From Sternotherus odoratus (taxonomy: Eukaryota > Chordata > Testudines > Kinosternidae), in assembly GCA_032164245.1 (NCBI GenBank), contig JAVMKO010000003.1, positions 8,132,651 through 8,196,650 of the forward strand: 64,000 nucleotides of DNA. Direction: 5' to 3'. The position numbers and the translations under genes were made by a program. Positions 1 through 11,659 of this stretch are shown here, piece after piece; the stretch's first letter is position 1; each line of letters starts with the position of its first letter. The notes below the pieces were generated by a model that was given only the letters and a program-made list of their open reading frames with translations, did not search any database and had not been told where the DNA came from.

Positions 1-785
1 AGGGGGTGTAGGGTTTGGTCTGGGGGGGTGGGAAGGTGTTGGGGTGGGTGAGGGGTGAGTGTTGCGGTTGGTCAGGTGGTGTTGCGGTTGGTGGGGGGTT
101 GAGGTGGGGGTGTCAGGTTTGCTTGGGGGGATGAGGTAGGGGTGTCGGGTTCGGTCGGGGGTAAGTGAGCCGGGGGGGGGGTGTCGGGTTTGGTCTGGGG
201 GGGTGGGAAGGTGTCGTGGTGGGTGAGGGGTGAGGTGGGGGTGTTGGGGTTGGTCAGGGGGTGTTGCGGTTGGTGGGGGGGGTGAGATGGGGGTGTCGGG
301 TTTGCTTGGGGGGGTGAGGTGGGAGTGTCGGGTTCGGTCGGGGGGTAAGTGAGCCGGGGGGTGTCAGGTTTGGTCTGGGGGTGTTGCGATTGGTGTGTGG
401 GGGGGTAAGGTGGGGGTGTCAGGTTCGGTCGGGGGGTAAGTGAGCCAGGGGGTGTCGGGTTTGGTCTGGGGGGGTGGGAAGGTGTTGGGGTGGGTGAGGG
501 GTGAGGGGTGGGTGTTGGGGTTGGTCAGGGGGTGTTGCGGTTGGTGGGGGGGTGAGGTGGCGGTGTCGGGTTTGGTCGGGGGGGTAAGTGAGCTGGGGGG
601 GGTGTCGGGTTTGGTCTGGGCACCCACCCCAACACCTTCCCCCCCCCAGACCAAACCCAACACCCACACCACACCCCTCACCCCCCCGACACCTTCCCAC
701 CCCCCCAGACCAACCCCGACACCCCCCCGGCTCACTTACCCCCCGACCAAACCCGACACCCCCACCTCACCCCCCCAAGAAAACC
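1..785. repeat. G-rich minisatellite that switches to C-rich at about 620
   Basis: From 1 to about 619 the plus strand is an irregular G-rich tandem array. The phrase gtcgggtttggtctggg recurs near 183, 447 and 603, with variants between. At about 620 the same motif continues as its reverse complement (cccagaccaaaccc near 647, 705 and 746) until about 780. The array is therefore an inverted minisatellite. The open frames across it, rich in Pro/Thr/Gly, are by-products of the repeat and not genes. The left edge lies outside the window. Confidence 0.85.
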
Positions 786-864
786 CAACAGCCTGATTTA
801 TACAGATTCTGAATGGTTGGTTTCTACTTGCTAAAACTGTTGGAGGCCAATCAGATAGTGACCC

Positions 865-1610
865 ATGGTTCTAGTGAAGATTTGAAATGTCCAACTCCAA
901 TTTAACCACTAGAATAGTTGCAATTTTGTCTTGGGAAAAATTCCACCATCTTTGTGGCAAACCTCTTGTGCCAGCCCAGTTTGCATAGGACAGATTAGGC
1001 AACAGTGGTTTGTGCAAAACTTCTTGGGACATATAACGGACATTTCTTGGTTTAGCTCTGGTCAGCAATTTACTTCTGCAGGCCACTTCCTATTGCCCTA
1101 CCAACTGTGCTGTGTTCCTTGGCCATCTTGGTAAGACTCTGTGTTCTTACACATATGTCAGTTACTGCCACAGAGAGGTCAATTTTGAAGTCAGGCGAGA
1201 TTTTTTATTTAAAGTCTTAGAATCATGGAAATGTAGGGCTGAAAGGGTCCTCAGTCAGAAAATGACCCATGGTTCTAGTGAAGATTTGAGGTGTCCAACC
1301 TAAATTTGAAGGTTGGAATTGTTGCAACTTCCATGATCTTTGTACAAAACATCTTGTGTCATCCCAGTTTGCATAGGACACATTAAGCCACAGTGGTTTG
1401 TGCAAAACTTCTTGGGACATATAACAAACATTTCTTTGTTAAGCCAGATCAGCAACTTACTTCAACAGACCACTTCCCATTGCCCTCCCTGTGTTGTGTT
1501 CCTTGGACAACTTGATATGCCTCTGTGTCCTTCCCCATATGTCAGCACTTTGATCTGCTGCATAAAGGTCAATTTTGAAGTCAGGAGAGATTCTTTATGT
1601 AAAGTCTTTT
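865..1610. repeat. Unclassified repeat of about 380 bp, two tandem copies
   Basis: Two head-to-tail copies (about 865-1250 and 1258-1610) share the phrases gacccatggttctagtgaag, cagtttgcataggaca and acttcttgggacatataac. The same unit recurs at 43610-43890, 46050-46430 and 46450-46740. No coding potential or clean terminal structure is visible, so the class is unknown. It marks the left part of the duplicated blocks. Confidence 0.7.
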
Positions 1611-2640
1611 AGAACTGTAGAAAGGTAGAGCTTACAGGATGATTAAGTCCAGCCACCTGCACTGAGGCAAGACCAAGTAAACCTGGACCATATGTGACAG
1701 GTGTTCACCCCACCTGTTCTTAAAAACCTCTAATGCAGGGGTCTCAAACTCAAATGACCACGAGGGCCGCATGAGGACTAGTGCACTGGCCCAAGGGCCG
1801 CACCACTGACACACACACATACCCTCGCTGCCCTGGCTGTGCCCCCACTCCACCCCTTCCATGAGGACTAGTGCACTGGCCCGAGGGCCGCACCACTGAC
1901 ACACACACACACCCTCGCTGCCCTGGCTGTGCCCCCACTCCACCCCTTCCATGAGGACTAGTGCACTGGCCCGAGGGCCGCACCACTGACACACACCCCA
2001 CCCTTGCTGCCCCGGCTCCGCCCCCACTCCACCCCTTCCAAGAGGTCCCACCCCTGCCCCACCTCCTCCTCTGAGCATGCAGCTCCCCATTCCCTCCTGG
2101 AAAGCACTAGGCACCACCAACAGCTGTTTGGCAAACAAAGCAAGAGCAATCTAGGAAGTCCAGAGCTAGAAACACACGCGGCCCAGCCAGGCAGCAGAGA
2201 AGCCTCCACTTCTGGCCCCTCCGTCCTGAAAACTGCTATGGGGGGACCGGGGGGGGGGGGCAGGAAGCTTGGCGGGCCGCAGGGAAGGGCTTGGCGGGCC
2301 GCATGTGGCCCCCGGGCCGCATGTTTGAGACCCCTGCTCTAATGAGTTCTCACAACCTCCCGCAGAATCCTATTCCAGAGTTTAATTTACTCAGAACCAT
2401 TTCCTAATATCTAACTTAAATCCCGCTGCCTGAAAATTAAGGCCATTACTACTTCTCCTGCCATCTTCTTTCCAAAAGACTAAACATGCCCAGATAGCTT
2501 CTTCACCTTTCCTCCCACATCAGGTTTTCTAAACATTTGATCATTTTTGTTGCTCTCCAAAGTGGTTTCAGCCCTTCTCAGCTTGGTGTCCTGTTCAAAT
2601 TTTATAAGCACAGAAACAGTGTAATGCTTGAACTAAGCTG
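1611..2640 (-). mobile_element. CR1 LINE 3' portion, split by a hAT element
   Basis: The flanks 1611-1735 and 2337-2640 resemble the 3' part of a CR1 element read from the minus strand, with the typical reversed stretch cacctgttcttaaaaacctc. The element is interrupted by the hAT at 1736-2336. A related CR1 at 46395-47470 carries about 400 bp more in the middle, so this copy also has an internal deletion near 2560. Confidence 0.7.
1736..2336. mobile_element. Nonautonomous hAT element, 601 bp
   Basis: The terminal inverted repeats are caggggtctcaaactcaa on the left and tttgagacccctg on the right. The 8-bp target duplication ctctaatg is at 1728-1735 and 2337-2344. Inside is a tandem repeat of about 90 bp (gcactggcccgagggccgc, three copies near 1780, 1870 and 1960). 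There is no transposase, so it must have been mobilised in trans. The minus-strand frame of 168 codons across it is repeat translation. Confidence 0.93.
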
Positions 2641-4278
2641 CTCTAATTACCATAAAGTAAAGCAGTGTAACCCTATAGTGGGGACACAGTATTACTGGGG
2701 AAAAGGTGCTTATTAGAGATGGTCAGAAATTTTCTAATGAAACTTCTGATTGGAAACACCATTACTGGGGATGCAAAGAATCTTCCGATCTGGAGAAAGC
2801 CAAACAGGAGACTGATCACCGAGAATGAGACTGATTTCCCCACTTATAATAAAATCAAGATATTTTGAAAACACAAAACTAACAAGTGCACCTTTGCTAT
2901 GGTGGAAGGGGTGGGGATCTGCTCTCGTCCTTCTCCTTGGAAACCCACTTTTTTAAAGGAAAGGAGATTAGAAATAAAAACATTAGTCCCTATTGAATGT
3001 TAAATTCACACACGAGTGACTGGGCCACCATGGCCAATGCAAAAGTTTGTATTTCTAGACACCCACATGGACAGATCAGTATTTATTTTGAACCGCTGCT
3101 ACTAATCCATTTCATCTGTTGTTTTTTAGAGAAGCGGGTTCTCTCACTGTTTCATTTTTACCCCCATCTCATTGCTCCATGGCACTATTTTCATGGCATT
3201 TGAGTGGAAAAGACATAAAACAAAATGACCTTGCTGGAAGGTTGCAATGTAACGCTACTTCTTAGAATTCGGAACAGTAACACAAAAAAACTCCAAAAGA
3301 GACACAGGCAAAGCAGGCTGCTCCCTAAAACAGAGCAGCACAACTTACTCCACCTTACTTTAGGATTTTTCTCTGAAGACAGACCGCTAGCAACACAGTT
3401 TGCACAGTTCCCTCAGAGCCCCATAGCCTGCTAGAGGGATCAGGATACCCCTTCCAAACTTGAAGTGTCACTTTGTACATTTAACACAGTTTTACTTGCA
3501 CCACACATTGCATCCAGAGTTCCAGTCCTATTATTACAATGAAGAATCAAAGGAAAACACCCAGGGGGTGACTGCGCTGGGCCCTCTGTACTGTACACCC
3601 CCTGTTCATTGCTTCTCTGTCAGCACCTCCAACACACAGCCCTGTCCCTTCTCCTCTGCACTGGTACAGCCTTGAGGGAATCACTCTCCATACACTGCCA
3701 TCATCCTAGCTCTGCCATTTTCCACCACCTCCCCATCTCCTACTCCTGTCTCCCTCTTTTCCTTACTATAGACAGGCTCCTCACTGCCCTCTTCAGAAAT
3801 CAGGCAGGAGACTCTGTTTGGCTGAACCAGTGTCCTTTTATTTCTTTACACAGTGCAAACCCACCACCTATTTACAGAGCTATATACAGTTCAACTTAGG
3901 CCCAGCCCTCTACTTGGCTGGTCAGGGGGAACAGTTAGCTTCCTGCAGGTAACTGGTCACAGCTACTTCCCCCCACCCACTTCTTCCCTGCCAGGCTTTA
4001 TATCCTGGCTGGAGGCTGCCAGGTGGGACCCATTCGGCCCTAATTAGCTCAGTGCCTCATGCTGCTAAGCAATTACCCTCCCCACCTGAGGGAGGCTGCC
4101 AGCAGAGGCTTTTTCTGCAGCTTAAAGGGGGAGCAGGAGCTGGCTCAGTAGCTCCTGGCCAGCACCTTGCTACACTTACCTAGAACAAAAAGGCACAGAC
4201 CTAGTCCTCATGCAAAAAGCTCCCATCAGTCTCTGGTCTCCCAATTCTAATGCCTGGCTGCTATTACCCTCTTCCCCC

Positions 4279-4282
<4 letters not shown>

Positions 4283-4323
<41 letters not shown>
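4283..4323. repeat. (CA)n microsatellite
   Basis: About 20 uninterrupted CA dinucleotides. The matching position in block B (near 48700) has only a short CA run, so the array expanded in A or contracted in B. Confidence 0.95.
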
Positions 4324-4324
<1 letters not shown>

Positions 4325-6079
4325 GGCTCAATACTATATCCCCCAAAGGAGGGCTTAGCTAAGTTTTGTGCTCCCGGAAATCTACAGCACTTACATCCTC
4401 ACTCCACTCAAACTACTGGCTGACTCAGACAATGGCTCCCTACTCCACCTCACAGAAGGCTCCGGGTCATTGTCCACATCAGGGAGTGAGGCTTGAAGCA
4501 TTCTCAACACCCTGAGGTGTCTGCTGCCAATGGGTCTCAAACCCCCAATCCCTTCTGTGTGCCTCTCAGTCCCCCCAGTACCACCCCACATGTCCCAGTC
4601 TTACAGACACCCCTACGTAACTCTGTCCCCTCTAGTTTCCACACCATGTACCTCCAACCACCCTCCACCGATCTCACCACATGCCCCTGTCCTATTCATC
4701 CCACCCCCCCTTTCTTGTTCTTCAACCCCCCTCATGTTCCTCTAACTCCCAGACCCAAACCCCAAATCTCCCCTGTCTCATACCTCAGAGGTGTTTTCAC
4801 AGTGGCCCCAGGGGCCTCTCCCTCCCTTCTCTCTGCAAGCTGCTGGACTGTCCTCATCTCACCCTTCAGTGGTATCTCAAGAAGGGGCTGCTGCCCTCCC
4901 AATCCACAGAGAGACTGATGGATTGTCAGGGGGGAAGGACAGGGCCCATTCCAACATGAAAACTGAGCTCCACTGGAGCCTGTTCTGCTGATTTGCCGGT
5001 ACTTCCATCAACGACAGTCATTTTGAAATCCCAGTTTTGTCTTGGAGAAGACTGTCAAAGTCATTTTAGGGGGACCTGTTGTGCCCTTATTTTCTATGAC
5101 ACACAAAAAGTACAGTAAACCAGGTCAGCCCTGCTGCATTCCACAAAACTGTGTTTATTAGTGGGTACAAATATTAGGCCTGACTTCCCATGGAGAGTTC
5201 TGAACCAGCCATATTGGTGGCTAAATCAGTAGGAAACATGGAGACCCACTGGAGGAATCCCAACGGTTTAAAAGGATAATGCCTAATTCTAATAAGCCTC
5301 ATTATACCCCATCGAGACACATACATTCATGGCTCACGGTATCTTCAGTATTATGACATTTATTCTATGATTTCTCAAGCATTTGAAACATCCCTGTAAT
5401 GGGATGAATGCATAAAAAAAGGAGAAAAAAAAAGGAAAAAAAACTAAGTATATTAATACTGGATGAAAAAGGTGTACAAGTAATACATACACACACACAC
5501 AGTTTGTTCCCAAGTTACTATTATTTTTAATAGTGTCATATATGTCCAGCCATGAGGAAGAATCCTTTGCAGAACTTAGGACTAAGCCCTTAAAATATTT
5601 CTAATAGCAAATGCTGCATCAGAGGAGATCCATTGAGTAACAGCAACAGTTGCTAGTGGACCTCACCACAAACTCTCACTCACTTGTGAAATAACCTCAC
5701 CTTTTTCACATTCTTCTATTTTTTTGCTTTATATCTAGGAGTTAATATTAGATATAGAAGAACAAGCTGGAATTTGATATGGCAGCATAATGTCCATTTT
5801 AGAAACTATATAGAAAATTAAAATCTATCTGAAGGTTTCTATAACAGAGCCCTGCAGTTTGAGGAAGCTTCATTATCCAAGTGATCTCACTACAAAGAGT
5901 CCTGAGAGCATTTGGGGGAAAGTTGTGCATTTTAAAGTAGTTGGGTGAGACACCGGCTGGATCATTAACTTCAGTTTTTAATAACTCTTGAACAGTGGGA
6001 AAGTACAGAACACTGGTAGAAAGCTACTGTCGTGCCAGTACTTAAAATGGGTGAACGGGAAGCCCTGGGTTATTAAAGG

Positions 6080-6415
6080 CTTGTCAGTCTGAAATAAATC
6101 TCAGGAAAGATACAGACAAGATTAATACAAACAGGATTAATACAGAATTGAAGGTAGATAACAAAATTATTGCCAATCAACATGCCTATATGGAAAAGAG
6201 ATCCTGTTATACTAATTTAATAAATTTATGATGCGAATACCAGTCTGGATTATACAGATAATTTTGTAGATACAATATATTTAATCTTCTGTAAAATATT
6301 TAACTTGGTAGCACAGGACATTTGGATTAAAAAACCTGAATTATATAAAACTAACATGGCATACATTAAATGGATTAAAAACTGGCTAACTCATAGGTCT
6401 CGTAATGTTATTGTA
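6080..6415 (+). mobile_element. Degenerate CR1-type LINE fragment
   Basis: Reads like an eroded CR1 reverse-transcriptase segment on the plus strand. Translation near 6360 resembles the stretch that ends Y-x-W-I-x-N-W-L-x-x-R before the conserved GVPQG motif. Stops and frameshifts interrupt it. A matching copy is at 50480-50805, where an LTR later inserted. Confidence 0.6.
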
Positions 6416-6689
6416 AACAAGGCATCATCATTGATGGGGTGTATGTCTAGTGTTTTATTCTCTACACTTCATCTGCTTCTTAGAATGGAGGCTACCTATG
6501 TTAGGAGAGCTCTGCAGAAATGCCAATCCAATGGATCATCAGGTGAAATGGCCAAATAGCACTTATGAGATTTCAATGGGCTTCACTTTACAGTTTTCTC
6601 TTTTCATTGGTTTCACTATATATCAACAGAGTGTATCAGCTCTCTTGTTACAAAGAAATGCTGTGGTGTACAATCTAAGTGATCACCGA

Positions 6690-6890
6690 TGAAGAGAATC
6701 AGAAGTGACTGGGCTACAGTTGCAGCCAGGGAAACTGAAGGAAATTTCCAAGGCTTCTGTAATGGAGTCAGTGCTCTTTGGGGGCCCAAGTAGGATCAAT
6801 GAGGTAGAACAACTGTACCCCTTAGAACAGTTAGTTTTTTACCCAATGAAGCAGATCTGTGAGTTTTTTCAGGCTAGACGCCGCCATACT
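6690..6890. repeat. Defensin-locus repeated unit, partial copy
   Basis: Shares agtgactgggctacagttgc and gtaggatcaatgaggta with 25930-26160 and 55015-55190. It is related in reverse orientation to 11950-12160, 18990-19200 and 41130-41330. No gene is visible. In block B the same unit lies about 1.1 kb upstream of the defensin promoter, so it is probably flanking sequence carried along by gene duplication. Confidence 0.65.
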
Positions 6891-6940
6891 TAGGGTATGT
6901 CTACAAGAGCTACATCATCATAGTCCTTGTTGCCAAGAAT

Positions 6941-7282
6941 GTTAATGGCATTTTGGGCTGTATAAGTAGGGGCATTGCCAGCAGATTGAGGGATGTGATT
7001 GGTCCCCTCTATTCAACATTGGTGAGGCCTCATCTGGAGTCCTGTGTCCAGCTTGGTGGCCCACACTACAAGAAGGATGTGGAAAAATTGGAAAGAGTCC
7101 AGAGAAGGACAACAAAAATGATTAGGGTCCTGGAGCACATGACTTATGAGGAGAGGCTGAAAGAACTGGGATTGTTTAGTGTACAGAAGATAAGACTGAG
7201 GGGAGATTGGATAGCTGCTTTCAACTCTCTGAAAGGGGGTTCTAAAGAGGATGGATCTAGACTGTTCTTAGTGGTAGCAGAT
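6941..7282 (+). mobile_element. CR1 LINE fragment cut by a deletion
   Basis: A frame of 124 codons encodes the conserved C-terminal part of CR1 reverse transcriptase ([40 protein letters not shown]). The element stops abruptly at about 7282 and continues straight into gene-flank sequence. The block B copy runs on to the CR1 3' end at about 55610. The stop therefore marks a deletion breakpoint and not the natural end of the insertion. Confidence 0.85.
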
Positions 7283-8059
7283 GGACCAGCCTCTCTGGAA
7301 TGTCTAAGCCTGGTAATTGGTCACTGAGAAAGTATTCCCTGGTATTGAGTCTTCACAGGAATGTCTGTACCGAGTCTCACTGACATTCAGGCGTTCTGAC
7401 TGGAAGGGACTTGTTTAAATCCTTCTCTTTCTAAACTTCCCAGCCACCAAAGCCAGTGCTGAGCCGGGTCAACCCTGCTCAGCCATTCAGAATTTAGATC
7501 CTGCCTAGCACATAAGTGTTTGGAATCAGAAAGAGTCGAAACCACTTCAGCAAAATCACTGTCCCACTAGTAGAAGTTGGTGATACAAGTCAGCTGCTGC
7601 TTTCCATCCTCTACAGGTGTGGGGCTGTGAAGGACTCCCATGCTCAGCAGGGAGCCAGCAGACCTGCTGAATTAATTCACTCTGCTCAATCCTTCCGGAC
7701 AGCCTATGAATGGGCCCAGAACTACAGACCTTTACTTATTATCAAAGGGGGCACAGGAAGATAACTGGGCTGAGTTGGGCTTTTCTCAGGAAACTGCAAA
7801 TTTAGCTAATGGGAAATGTCATGCTGCAATTACAGTTCTTGTTTACACTTGTGTGTGAATGAAAATAAAGACTGTTTCTTTATGCAGGATTCACCCAGTT
7901 TTTATCCGTAACCGCCAGGCTTGTTACCAAGCTGGGGGCTTCTGTAACCGTTTTTGTTCCCACAATACACCACTGATTGGGAGGTGTGGCTGGATGTCGA
8001 ATTGCTGTAGGAGGAGATGGGTAAGTTCAGGATGCTGCAAGGCAGACATTAGTGTGTAA
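7283..8059 (+). pseudogene. Beta-defensin copy A: cysteine exon without signal exon
   Basis: Beta-defensins are secreted cationic antimicrobial peptides. The exon begins after the acceptor tttatgcag (AG at 7886-7887) and ends at the donor gtaagt (8021). Read in the cysteine frame it gives C-x6-C-x3-C-x9-C-x5-C-C followed by RRRW, the classic six-cysteine array. Two faults make it a pseudogene. First, the run of T near 7899-7903 has five bases where copy B has three, so the exon is 133 nt (not a multiple of three longer than the 119 nt of the intact paralogue) and a phase-1 splice reads out of the cysteine frame. Second, the promoter and signal exon that copy B keeps at 56.3-56.44 kb are missing, removed by the deletion joined at about 7282. 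7283-7887 is intron-like sequence shared with 58872-59475. Confidence 0.85.
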
Positions 8060-8734
8060 ACAGAATGTTTGTCTCTCTGCTTTCTATAGCTGCTGTTTAA
8101 TGACCTTAGGGGCAGGCTTTAGGCTTCAGGGTGAACGCAGATGGGGCAGGCTTTAGGCTTACAGGAGCTGGAAGTCACAATAGTCTGTGCATTCTTTTAG
8201 GAAAACGTATTTAGCCTCTAATTAAATATTTATAGTTTTAGTTTTAGCTTTGGACAAAAGTATGTTTGAATGGAAAACTGAACATGGACGTCAGTCATGT
8301 TGTTCTATACCTTACAGTTTTGGTTTTATTTTTCTATATCCTAGAGATAGACAATATTTTAAAATTAACAGTTTGGATTAATTCCCTCAATGGAATTTAA
8401 AATTTCAACTTTTTAAAAACATTTGATGAACATTTCTGTTATATTCTACATGATTTTTCCAGCAGTTTCTATATTTAATTTCCTGGGGGGGTTATTTAAA
8501 CTACCCGGTGACTTTAATTTTTTGGAGTTGTCACCTTAACCCTGTAGAATGTGAATAGGAAGGACTTTTGTAAGTAAATGAGAATCTCTCTCCTTTACTG
8601 GAGAGTTGGGGACAACGGGAGGGGAGATCCATGTTCAGAAGTCCGGCATATCTATGTCAAGAGCCAGGTCGGCAGCGAGCACACATGTTTAGATATAAAA
8701 GATAGATCAAGTCTGTATTGTAACCTTAGCTAAC
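8060..8734 (+). other. 3' flank of defensin copy A, no further gene
   Basis: AT-rich sequence after the pseudogene. 8140-8580 is paralogous to 32105-32545 (shared ggcaggctttag, acatgagctggaag-like and aaaagtatgttt phrases), marking another relic of the gene unit. A possible short last exon follows tttctatag at about 8089, opening a frame of ten codons in phase. This is weakly supported. Confidence 0.5.
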
Positions 8735-8850
8735 TGTCAGTTGACTTTTAGGTCATGTGGTAGGAGTTTCATTCACAAAAAAACAGAGGCCTCAGGTTCA
8801 ATCCCACCTGCAGATGACTGAGGTCTGTTGGCATTACATCTGCACACACT
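8735..8850 (+). mobile_element. Possible tRNA-derived SINE
   Basis: Contains an A-box-like taggtcatgtgg and a good B box ggttcaatccc at tRNA-like spacing. The block B copy at 59575-59690 has the better A box tagctcatgtgg. The tail could not be assigned to a family and no target duplication was found. Confidence 0.4.
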
Positions 8851-8992
8851 ATTCAATGATGGGAAAGGTCCTGCTCTGCCTTGCATTTGAAATGTAACGT
8901 TATATTGTCCTTGTTTTAATGGCTATAAACATAGACTGTGAGAGTTTCTTCCCTTTTTGCAGCAAAGAGACTGAGCTATGGCCGCAGAACTT

Positions 8993-10254
8993 ACATAAGA
9001 ACATAAGAACGGCCATACTGGGTCAGACCAAAGGTCCATCTAGCCCAGCATCCTGTCTACCGACAGTGGCCAATGCCAGGTGCCCCGGAGTGAGTGAACC
9101 TAACAGGTATGATCGAGCGATCTCTCTCCTGCCATCCATCACCCCCCTCTGACAGACAGAGGCTAGGGACACCATTCATTACCCATCCCGGCTAATAGCC
9201 ATTTATGGACTTAGCCTCCATGAATTTATCCAGCTCTCTTTTAAACCCTGTTATAGTCCTAGCCTTCACAGCCTCCTCAGGTAAGGAGTTCCACAGGTTG
9301 ACTGTGCGCTGTGTGAAGAAGAACTTCCTTTTATTTGTTTTAAACCTGCTGCACGCCAATTTCATTGAGTGGCCCCTAGTTCTTCTATTTTGGGAACAAG
9401 TAAATAACTTTTCCTTATTTACTTCCTCCACACCACTCATAATTTTATATACCTCTATCATATCCCCCCTTAGTCTCCTCTTTTCCAAGCTAAAAAGTCC
9501 TAGCCTCTTTAATCTCTCTTCATATGGGACCCGTTCCAAACCCCTAATCATTTTAGTTGCCCTTCTCTGAACCTTTTCTAGTGCCAGTATATCCTTTTTG
9601 AGATGAGGAGACCACATTTGTACGCAGTATTCAAGATGTGGGCGCACCATGGATTTGTATAAGGGCAATAAAATATTCTCCGACTTATTCTCTATCTCTT
9701 TTTTTAATGATTCCTAACATCCTGTTTGCTTTTTTGACTGCCGCTGCACACTGCGTGGATGCCTTCAGAGAACTATCCACAATGACTCCCAGGTCTTTTT
9801 CCTGATTGGTTGTAGCTAAATTAGCCCCCATCATATTGTATGTATAGTTGGGGTTATTTTTTCCAATGTGCATTACTTTACATTTATCCACATGAAATTT
9901 CATTTGCCATTTTGTTGCCCAATCACTTAGTTTAGTGAGATCTTTTTGAAGTTCTTCACAGTCTGCTTTGGTCCTTACTACTTTGAGCAGTTTAGTATCA
10001 TCTGCAAACTTTGCCACATCACTGTTTACCCCTTCCTCCAAATCATTTATAAATAAGTTGAATAGGATCGGTCCCAGGACTGACCCTTGGGGAACACCAC
10101 TAGTTGCCCCTCTCCATTCTGAAAAAGTTCCATTTATTCCTACCCTTTGTTCCCTGTCTTTTAACCAGTTTTCAATCCATGAGAGGATCTTCCCTCTTAT
10201 CCCATGGCAGCTTAATTTACGTAAGAGCCTCACTAGAAGCTGATGCTGCATCAC
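8993..10254 (-). mobile_element. CR1 LINE, 5'-truncated, about 1.26 kb
   Basis: Minus-strand frames 10254-9685 and 9668-9192 carry the CR1 reverse-transcriptase core: GVPQGSVLGPILFNLFINDL, the catalytic FADDTKLL, then YKSMVRPHLEYCVQMWSP and the C-terminal LWNSLPEE motif. The 3' end is at the lower coordinate with the terminal repeat seen on the plus strand as acataagaacataagaa. One frame change separates the two frames. It is 5'-truncated at about 10254, as is typical of CR1, and is the best-preserved CR1 in the window. Confidence 0.95.
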
Positions 10255-10344
10255 TGACCCTGAACCTCAACAGTCAATTGAAGGGGACAAATAAGCAGGC
10301 CCATTGCAGGCCCTTCATGAGGGACAATATCAGTGTCTTAAGGG

Positions 10345-10726
10345 CAGGGCCGGCGACAGGGGGGTACAACGGGTAGAGCTGTACCGGGCCCCAGACTTCA
10401 GGGGGGCCCCCTGAAGTCTGAGGACCGGTACACAGCTCTACTCGTAGTCGTCCCCCCTGGGCACCGCATTTTCCCGGCTGTGTCCGGCGCCGCGGCTGGC
10501 TGCCTCCCGAGCCCTTCAGCTGCTGCTCGTCCCGCGCCCCCCCAGGAGCCGCCCCGAGGCACCCCCGGCTGCAGCGCTTCCCCCGCCCACCTGCAAGAGC
10601 CGGGCCAGCCCTTGGTGGGGGGGGGGGGAGAACAAATGCTCAGAGTAGGGGGGCCCCAAATGCTCAGAGTAGGGGGCCCCCAAACGCTCAGAGTAGGGGG
10701 CCCCAAAATGTCTGTTGCCGGCCCTG
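10345..10726. mobile_element. Nonautonomous hAT element, 382 bp
   Basis: The terminal inverted repeats cagggccggcgacag and tctgttgccggccctg are flanked by an exact 8-bp duplication, cttaaggg (10337-10344 and 10727-10734). The interior is GC-rich and holds three copies of a roughly 20-bp repeat (tgctcagagtaggggg) near 10636-10700. No transposase. Confidence 0.93.
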
Positions 10727-10734
10727 CTTAAGGG

Positions 10735-11404
10735 CCTAACTGGCTCCTACTACTTCAGTTGACTGCCCATTCTCCTCAAGTGGGTTCAGGGAAGCAGCAG
10801 GAAACAGGGAGCTCCCTGAGAAGCTGGTGTTAATCAGTCCAGGCTCCTGGAGGTGCTAGAGAGGTACATAAGAGGCCCCTCCTCTCTCTCCCTGCAGCTC
10901 CTGCTGCTTTCTGTTATTCCCTCTCATCTTTTCTTCTGCCTGCCTATTATGTCTCTTGTGCCTCCTTCCTCCAGCCCAGCACTCCACCATCTCTGTGCAT
11001 CTAGAGCAGAGAGAATACATCTGCACCAGCAGCAGACACCATTTTCTACAATCTAGGTCGTAGCACCCACCGACCCCCAATCTGGCACCTGAGGCCTCAG
11101 TTTGCCTCATGGTAAGGCCAGCCCTGTCAGCAATCCCTCACCGCTTCAGTTCATGGTTGAGAAACCTCACAGACATTTCTCTGGGGGCCTCTAAAGAGCC
11201 TCCCATCAAAAGAGAAAAGATGACATAACGTTCCCGATATTTCTATGGAATAGAATAGACAGGGGGAAAACAAAACCAAAACACATTTAAAAAAATAAAG
11301 ATAACTTCTGGTCTTCTCCTAATTGTGAAAAAGCAGAGCAGAGCACAGGCCCAATGCTACATTCTCCTTTACAATTAGCCTGCACTAACCTGGGTTTTAA
11401 AAAA
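10735..11404. other. No gene recognised; LTR-like segment possible
   Basis: Sequence from 10735 to about 11130 has a C/T-rich stretch and a gaggtacataagagg motif that could be the TATA region of an eroded LTR. Ends could not be defined. 11131-11404 shows nothing recognisable. Confidence 0.3.
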
Positions 11405-11492
11405 TGCCGGACCTGGTACATAATGCCTGACCTGGTACCTGACCTGGTACATAACGCCTGGTACATAATGACCGTGACCTGGTACCTGGTAC
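11405..11492. repeat. Short tandem repeat of ctggtacataatgc type
   Basis: Imperfect copies of acctggtacataatgcctg and the shorter acctggtacctg are arranged in tandem over about 88 bp. The flanking minus-strand frames over this stretch are repeat-derived. Confidence 0.75.
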
Positions 11493-11659
11493 CATAATTC
11501 ACACTGCAGACCTTCTGAGGTTTGCAAACCCCTCCTGGCATCCAGCCCTGTGACCATCCAGGAAGAATCTGATATGGTGAGTATTTCTTTGTGATGTGTT
11601 ATTTATCTGCTTTTAATTTTTATTTTAATTTGATAGTTACAGCGCTGTTCCTAACAACC

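Larger units (their letters stand above)
2560..8960 (+). repeat. Segmental duplication block A (pair of block B)
   Basis: This stretch matches 47465-59770 collinearly in the same orientation. Matching segments are 2.6-6.4 with 47.5-50.8 kb, 6.4-7.28 with 54.8-55.34 kb, and 7.28-7.91 plus 8.66-8.94 with 58.87-59.75 kb. Block B is longer because of an LTR, a LINE and sequence deleted from A. Non-repeat sequence from 2640 to 6080 shows no recognisable gene. The Ser/Pro/Thr-rich frames at 4.4-5.0 kb lack splice or domain support. Confidence 0.88.

Noticed and set aside
4391..4991. Frames conserved between blocks A and B (e.g. 141 and 142 codons)
   Set aside because: Frame lengths and boundaries differ between the duplicates and no domain is visible; the similarity is explained by segmental duplication.
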